Below, in pieces: positions 6,525 to 9,223 of a stretch of 9,223 nt of DNA (position 1 is the stretch's first letter; each line of letters opens with the position of its first letter). The notes under the pieces are model-generated. The model was not told the DNA's origin, searched no databases, and was given only the letters and a program-made list of their open reading frames with translations. This DNA comes from Acidobacteriota bacterium. Its GTDB lineage: Bacteria > Acidobacteriota > Terriglobia > Bryobacterales > Bryobacteraceae. The DNA lies in NCBI GenBank assembly GCA_026394095.1, contig JAPKYY010000133.1, positions 1-9,223 of the forward strand. The letters run 5' to 3'. A program made the position numbers and the translations under genes.

Positions 6525-7820
6525 TTAGGCCAAGCCCAGTACTTCTGGGCCTTTCTTGACGATTCCTTCCATCGTCGAGGCGAAGGTATCTACTTCCTCA
6601 AGAGTCGTATATACGTTGGGAGTGATGCGTAATCCGGCATATTCCTTGCCTCTCACGATCGGCACCACCATGATTTTGTGCTTTTCCATCAAGTATTCAG
6701 CCAACTTTGGAATGTTGAAGCCTTTAAAGCCGACAGTCCCGATCCCGCAGCTCATCTCCGGGTCATCGCTGGTGTGGAGGGTCACACCCGGCAATTCTTT
6801 CAGCCGCATGGACCAGCGCTTGCGCAAGTACCGTAAGCGGGCCGCCTTGCGCTCTACCCCAATCGATTCATGAAAGGTGAGCGCCTCGGTGATCGTGTTG
6901 CGCTGGCTTGCAGGGTGAGTGCCAATTTCTTCAAACTTGCGGATATTGTCAGCCATCGATTCCGGTGCCGCCATCAGCGGCCAGATCTTCTTGATTTTGT
7001 CCCGCTTGACGTACAGGAAACCAGTGCCAACCGGCGCCAGAATCCATTTATGCAAGCTTGTGCCGTAGTAATCGCAGTCCAGATCATCGCGTTTGAAGGG
7101 GAACTGTCCAAATGCATGAGCACCGTCGACAACCACTTCAATTCCACGGGCCCGCGCCATCTGCGAGATCTTCTTCACCGGGAAAATCTGCCCGGTCAAA
7201 TTCGTGATGTGGCAAATGTGAATGACCTTGGTCTTCGGGGTGATGGCCTTTTCGATCAGTTCCGCCAGGTAGTCGAGTGACGGGGCTGGCACCGGAAAGG
7301 AGATCTGTTTCAATACAATCCCATCGCGGCGCTCACGCTGATTCCAGGTTGTGAGCATACGGCCATAGTCCTGATTGGTGGTGAGCACTTCGTCGCCACG
7401 ATTGAGCGTCATGCCAAGCTGCACGATTTCAAGCGCTTCGCTGGCATTGCGCGTAATGGCGATCTCTTCGGGATCACAACCGAAACTCTGTGCGAGCCTC
7501 CGGCGGACGCTTTCCAGTTCAGGGCCGAGCACTTTCCACATAAAGTGGGCCGGGCCCATGTTGGAAATCTCGAGGTAGCGTTTCTCGCTCTCCATCACGA
7601 TCTTGGGGGATGGGGAAACACCGCCGTTATTCAGGTTGATGATATTCCGGTCTACGGTGAACATGTGTCTCACCTGAAACCAGAAGTCTTCGTCTACTGC
7701 CAGGGAATCGGCGGGTTTACCGCCTTGTGCTGCCAACGCTGCTTGCAAACGGGGAAGGGCGTCGCCTGAGAATGCAACCGCGGCAATGCCGGCTGCGCGA
7801 AATAAGTCTCTGCGATCCAT
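6525..7820 (-). CDS. Tat-exported class V aminotransferase-fold PLP enzyme (isopenicillin-N-epimerase-like)
   Basis: A 431-aa pyridoxal-phosphate enzyme predicted to act in the periplasm. I start at ATG 7820 because it begins with a twin-arginine signal (MDRRDLFR, then a hydrophobic AAGIAAVAF stretch). The frame is open upstream to ATG 7850, which would bury the RR motif behind ten extra residues. Numbered from 7820: substrate-loop motif LNNGGVSPSP (63-72), cofactor-binding D232 in VVDGAHAFGQ, and the Schiff-base lysine K258 in SLHKWI. The C-terminal GLRITPNVYT is typical of the epimerase-like branch. The catalytic Cys of cysteine desulfurases is missing from the equivalent loop (VRGKEYAG). 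The substrate is unknown. A precedent for a Tat-exported enzyme of this fold is PvdN of Pseudomonas, which matures pyoverdine in the periplasm. No convincing Shine-Dalgarno was found. Confidence 0.9.
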   Translation of the reverse strand: MDRRDLFRAAGIAAVAFSGDALPRLQAALAAQGGKPADSLAVDEDFWFQVRHMFTVDRNIINLNNGGVSPSPKIVMESEKRYLEISNMGPAHFMWKVLGPELESVRRRLAQSFGCDPEEIAITRNASEALEIVQLGMTLNRGDEVLTTNQDYGRMLTTWNQRERRDGIVLKQISFPVPAPSLDYLAELIEKAITPKTKVIHICHITNLTGQIFPVKKISQMARARGIEVVVDGAHAFGQFPFKRDDLDCDYYGTSLHKWILAPVGTGFLYVKRDKIKKIWPLMAAPESMADNIRKFEEIGTHPASQRNTITEALTFHESIGVERKAARLRYLRKRWSMRLKELPGVTLHTSDDPEMSCGIGTVGFKGFNIPKLAEYLMEKHKIMVVPIVRGKEYAGLRITPNVYTTLEEVDTFASTMEGIVKKGPEVLGLA

Positions 7821-7844
7821 GCCATACAGTAATCCGTCGGGGCA

Positions 7845-7872
7845 CAGCATTGCAAGTGCTCATCAGCATTGC
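7845..7872. repeat. Two direct copies of CAGCATTGC, 19 bp apart
   Basis: Identical 9-mers occupy 7845-7853 and 7864-7872 with 10 bp between them, starting 25 bp upstream of the chosen aminotransferase start. They may be tandem regulator half-sites or simple chance. Confidence 0.4.
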
Positions 7873-8287
7873 CCAAACCCGGTGGAGAACGCAACAGCTG
7901 CCTCAGTGCTTTTTTTTTGCTGCAATCTCCAACGCCACTTCAGCAACCGGGCGTAGATTTGCCTTAGAAAGAATCAGCCTCTCTTGAGGTCTCTATTTTG
8001 CCTGTTACACGCAATAGAACTTTCTTTCTCAAACTTACACACCATATATATGACCGGCAAACCAAGCCGTCACTTCCAGTCCAACAAAAATTAAAACTTC
8101 AAAACGATGCTAAGGCCCAACCCTCGCCTCGCAAGCGCTGCGCTGGCAAGCCCCGGTAAGTAGCTTTCCTGATTGCAAAGCCCACCCAAGCTGGCTCAAC
8201 CTGTTGGTCAGACCGAGCCTACAAGCTCCACCGCCAAGTCAGCATCTGGTTCTTTGTCGACCTCCAATCCACATTCAAAAACCACAT

Positions 8288-8292
8288 AGGAG
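8288..8292 (+). promoter_or_regulatory. Ribosome binding site of the YceI-family gene
   Basis: AGGAG lies 6 nt before ATG 8299, the best Shine-Dalgarno in the window. It fixes that start. Confidence 0.85.
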
Positions 8293-8298
8293 ATCTTC

Positions 8299-8943
8299 AT
8301 GAAATCAACACATACATTGTGTGTGGTAACCAAAAGCATCGGCTGGACGCTAGCCTTCACGCTTTTGGGTGCCGATCCGAATACGCGAACCCAACCAGTC
8401 GAATCGCAATCCGCCTCGGTGAAGTTTATGGCCTCGACAAATCTGTCTGCCATCAGCATTCACGGACAATCGAACGCCCTCAAGATCCATGGCGAGCTAG
8501 GCCATGAAGCAGGAAAGCTAGTTGTCGAATCGATCGAAGCCCGTCTGGACCCAAAGAGTCTTTCTACAGGCATGGCCATTCGCGATCACCACATGCGGGA
8601 AAAAATCTTCGCCAACGGCTCCGAGCTACCGGCTCTCAGTTTCAAAAGCCCCCGTACACTCTGCCAGGAACCCGCTAAAGGCCAGGAGGCAAGCTGCCAG
8701 GTCTCAGGCACATTCAGCATGCGTGGGATCGAGAAGCCTTTCTCACTTTCGGTGCGATTGAAGTCAGAGGGAAGCCGGTATCGCGTCAGCGGCGAGGGAG
8801 CACTTAAGATCAGCGACTATGGCATCGAGCCGCCATGCCAACTGGGTGTTTGCGTAACCGATCTGGTGAAGCTGCGCATCGAAATGCAAGCCGAAGAACG
8901 AGTTACTAGTTCCAAATCAGAGCCGGCACTGAGTGTGCGCTGA
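8299..8943 (+). CDS. YceI-family exported protein
   Basis: A 214-aa protein with a probable signal peptide (hydrophobic stretch about 14-24, cleavage near LLGA-DPN). The YceI domain follows, an extended lipocalin-like beta-barrel that in characterised members binds polyisoprenoid or quinone-like lipids. Supporting segments are VKFMASTNLSAISIHGQSNALKIHGE rewritten by position (41-66, substrate-barrel start), LDPKSLSTGMAIRDHHMREK (83-102, the conserved region after the 'V..kSl.Tg...RD.hmr' pattern), LSFKS (113-117), GTFSMRGIEKPFSL (137-150) and the closing ISDYGIEPP (171-179). The mature part has four cysteines, C122/C133 and C180/C185, which could form two disulfides. The next gene, for an exported haem protein, overlaps the stop by 1 bp, so the two are probably made together. 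The ligand is unknown. Confidence 0.85.
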   Translation: MKSTHTLCVVTKSIGWTLAFTLLGADPNTRTQPVESQSASVKFMASTNLSAISIHGQSNALKIHGELGHEAGKLVVESIEARLDPKSLSTGMAIRDHHMREKIFANGSELPALSFKSPRTLCQEPAKGQEASCQVSGTFSMRGIEKPFSLSVRLKSEGSRYRVSGEGALKISDYGIEPPCQLGVCVTDLVKLRIEMQAEERVTSSKSEPALSVR

Positions 8944-9223
8944 TGAAGTACTCACGATTTTGGTTGCTGGCCCTGCTATCGGCAGGGCCTCTGATTGCCT
9001 TACCCAACATGATTCGCCTTGGCTATCCCAACTGCATGTCTTGTCATGTATCGCCTCAGGGAGGCGGCCTATTGAACCCTTACGGCCGGGGGATTGATGA
9101 AGCTCAGAGCCGCCGCGCGGGAGAATACAGCCCCAACTCCTTGCCTCTCCTGGAACGGCTGAGTTTCAAAGGCCTCTTTGACCAGGACTTTCGTGCGGTC
9201 ATGTCTTCTCAATTGTCGGCAAC
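8943..9223 (+). CDS. Exported c-type haem protein, 3' end cut by window edge
   Basis: The first 93 residues are visible. ATG 8943 shares its A with the YceI stop (TGATG), indicating translational coupling; no strong Shine-Dalgarno precedes it. A signal peptide (MKYSRFWLLALLSAGPLIAL, cleavage near residue 20-22) is followed almost at once by C31-M-S-C34-H35, a CxxCH c-haem attachment site. The motif SPQGGGLLNPYGRG (37-50) comes next. Only one CxxCH is visible before the edge. The rest of the protein, which might be a further haem domain, a porin-like beta-barrel or something else, cannot be seen. I do not recognise a named family. Haem attachment places it in the periplasm or outer membrane, and its gene partner suggests a redox role with the YceI protein. 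Confidence 0.8.
   Translation, partial: MKYSRFWLLALLSAGPLIALPNMIRLGYPNCMSCHVSPQGGGLLNPYGRGIDEAQSRRAGEYSPNSLPLLERLSFKGLFDQDFRAVMSSQLSA

Larger units (their letters stand above)
7821..8298. other. Divergent intergenic region, no gene recognised
   Basis: This gap separates the divergent aminotransferase and YceI genes, and must hold the promoters of both. No reading frame in it shows credible protein features. It contains two copies of CAGCATTGC, a run of nine T (7910-7918), an AT-rich tract (about 8020-8110) with TATATA at 8045-8050 but no good partner -35, and a small imperfect hairpin (8131-8137 with 8141-8147, one mismatch). I found no convincing sigma-70 promoter, terminator or structured RNA. 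Confidence 0.6.

Noticed and set aside
6525..7820. Cysteine desulfurase (SufS/NifS) assignment
   Set aside because: The equivalent catalytic loop reads VRGKEYAG and has no cysteine, and the protein carries an export signal.
7821..7850. Upstream ATG 7850 as the aminotransferase start
   Set aside because: It would add ten residues ahead of the twin-arginine motif and lies inside one of the direct repeats. ATG 7820 gives a normal Tat signal.
7895..7920. T run at 7910-7918 as a plus-strand terminator
   Set aside because: No stable GC-rich hairpin precedes it, and no plus-strand gene ends upstream of it.
8208..8459. Minus-strand open frame of 83 codons over the YceI start
   Set aside because: It lies antisense to the YceI signal peptide and barrel start, which have a strong Shine-Dalgarno and family motifs. 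It has no recognisable features of its own.

Overview
The window comes from a diderm bacterium: it encodes a TolC-type outer-membrane channel, an RND pump, a lipoprotein adaptor and a set of exported proteins. Moderately high GC, a Tat-exported epimerase-like PLP enzyme and an exported mono-haem protein of the 'CxxCH-x-SPxGGGLLNPYGR' kind would suit Acidobacteriota. That placement is an inference from general resemblance, not something the sequence proves.

Layout. Positions 1-4984 (minus strand) hold a tripartite efflux operon transcribed in the order outer-membrane channel, membrane-fusion lipoprotein, RND permease. The permease runs off the left edge. The three genes overlap by 1 and 4 bp, and each internal start is served by a Shine-Dalgarno sequence inside the last codons of the gene before it. 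The operon promoter (-35 at 5014-5019, -10 at 4991-4996) lies directly against the first ATG, which implies a leaderless transcript. A perfect inverted repeat covers the promoter and looks like a local repressor site, but no regulator gene is in the window. A strong hairpin terminator (5042-5073) separates this operon from the next gene.

Positions 5092-6357 (minus) encode an exported stand-alone penicillin-binding transpeptidase domain with a lysine/arginine-rich N-terminal tail and no visible dimerisation domain. Its only two cysteines sit directly before the catalytic serine and directly after the KTGT motif. These are the positions of the Cys69-Cys238 disulfide that marks class A carbapenemases such as KPC and SME. 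Upstream of it, 6525-7820 (minus) encodes a Tat-signal class V (PLP-dependent) aminotransferase-fold protein related to isopenicillin-N-epimerase-like enzymes. The gap between them carries a candidate promoter overlapped by an 11-bp inverted repeat.

After a 478-bp divergent gap without a convincing gene (7821-8298), the plus strand carries a YceI-family exported protein (8299-8943). Overlapping it by 1 bp is the start of an exported c-type haem protein (8943 to the right edge). These two are probably co-translated and may act together in periplasmic redox or isoprenoid-quinone chemistry.

The common theme is the cell envelope: efflux across both membranes, peptidoglycan-type acyl-enzyme chemistry, a periplasmic PLP enzyme, and a lipocalin-like YceI protein paired with a haem protein. 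The least expected items are the carbapenemase-like cysteine pair in the transpeptidase, the leaderless repressible efflux promoter, and the YceI/haem pair.
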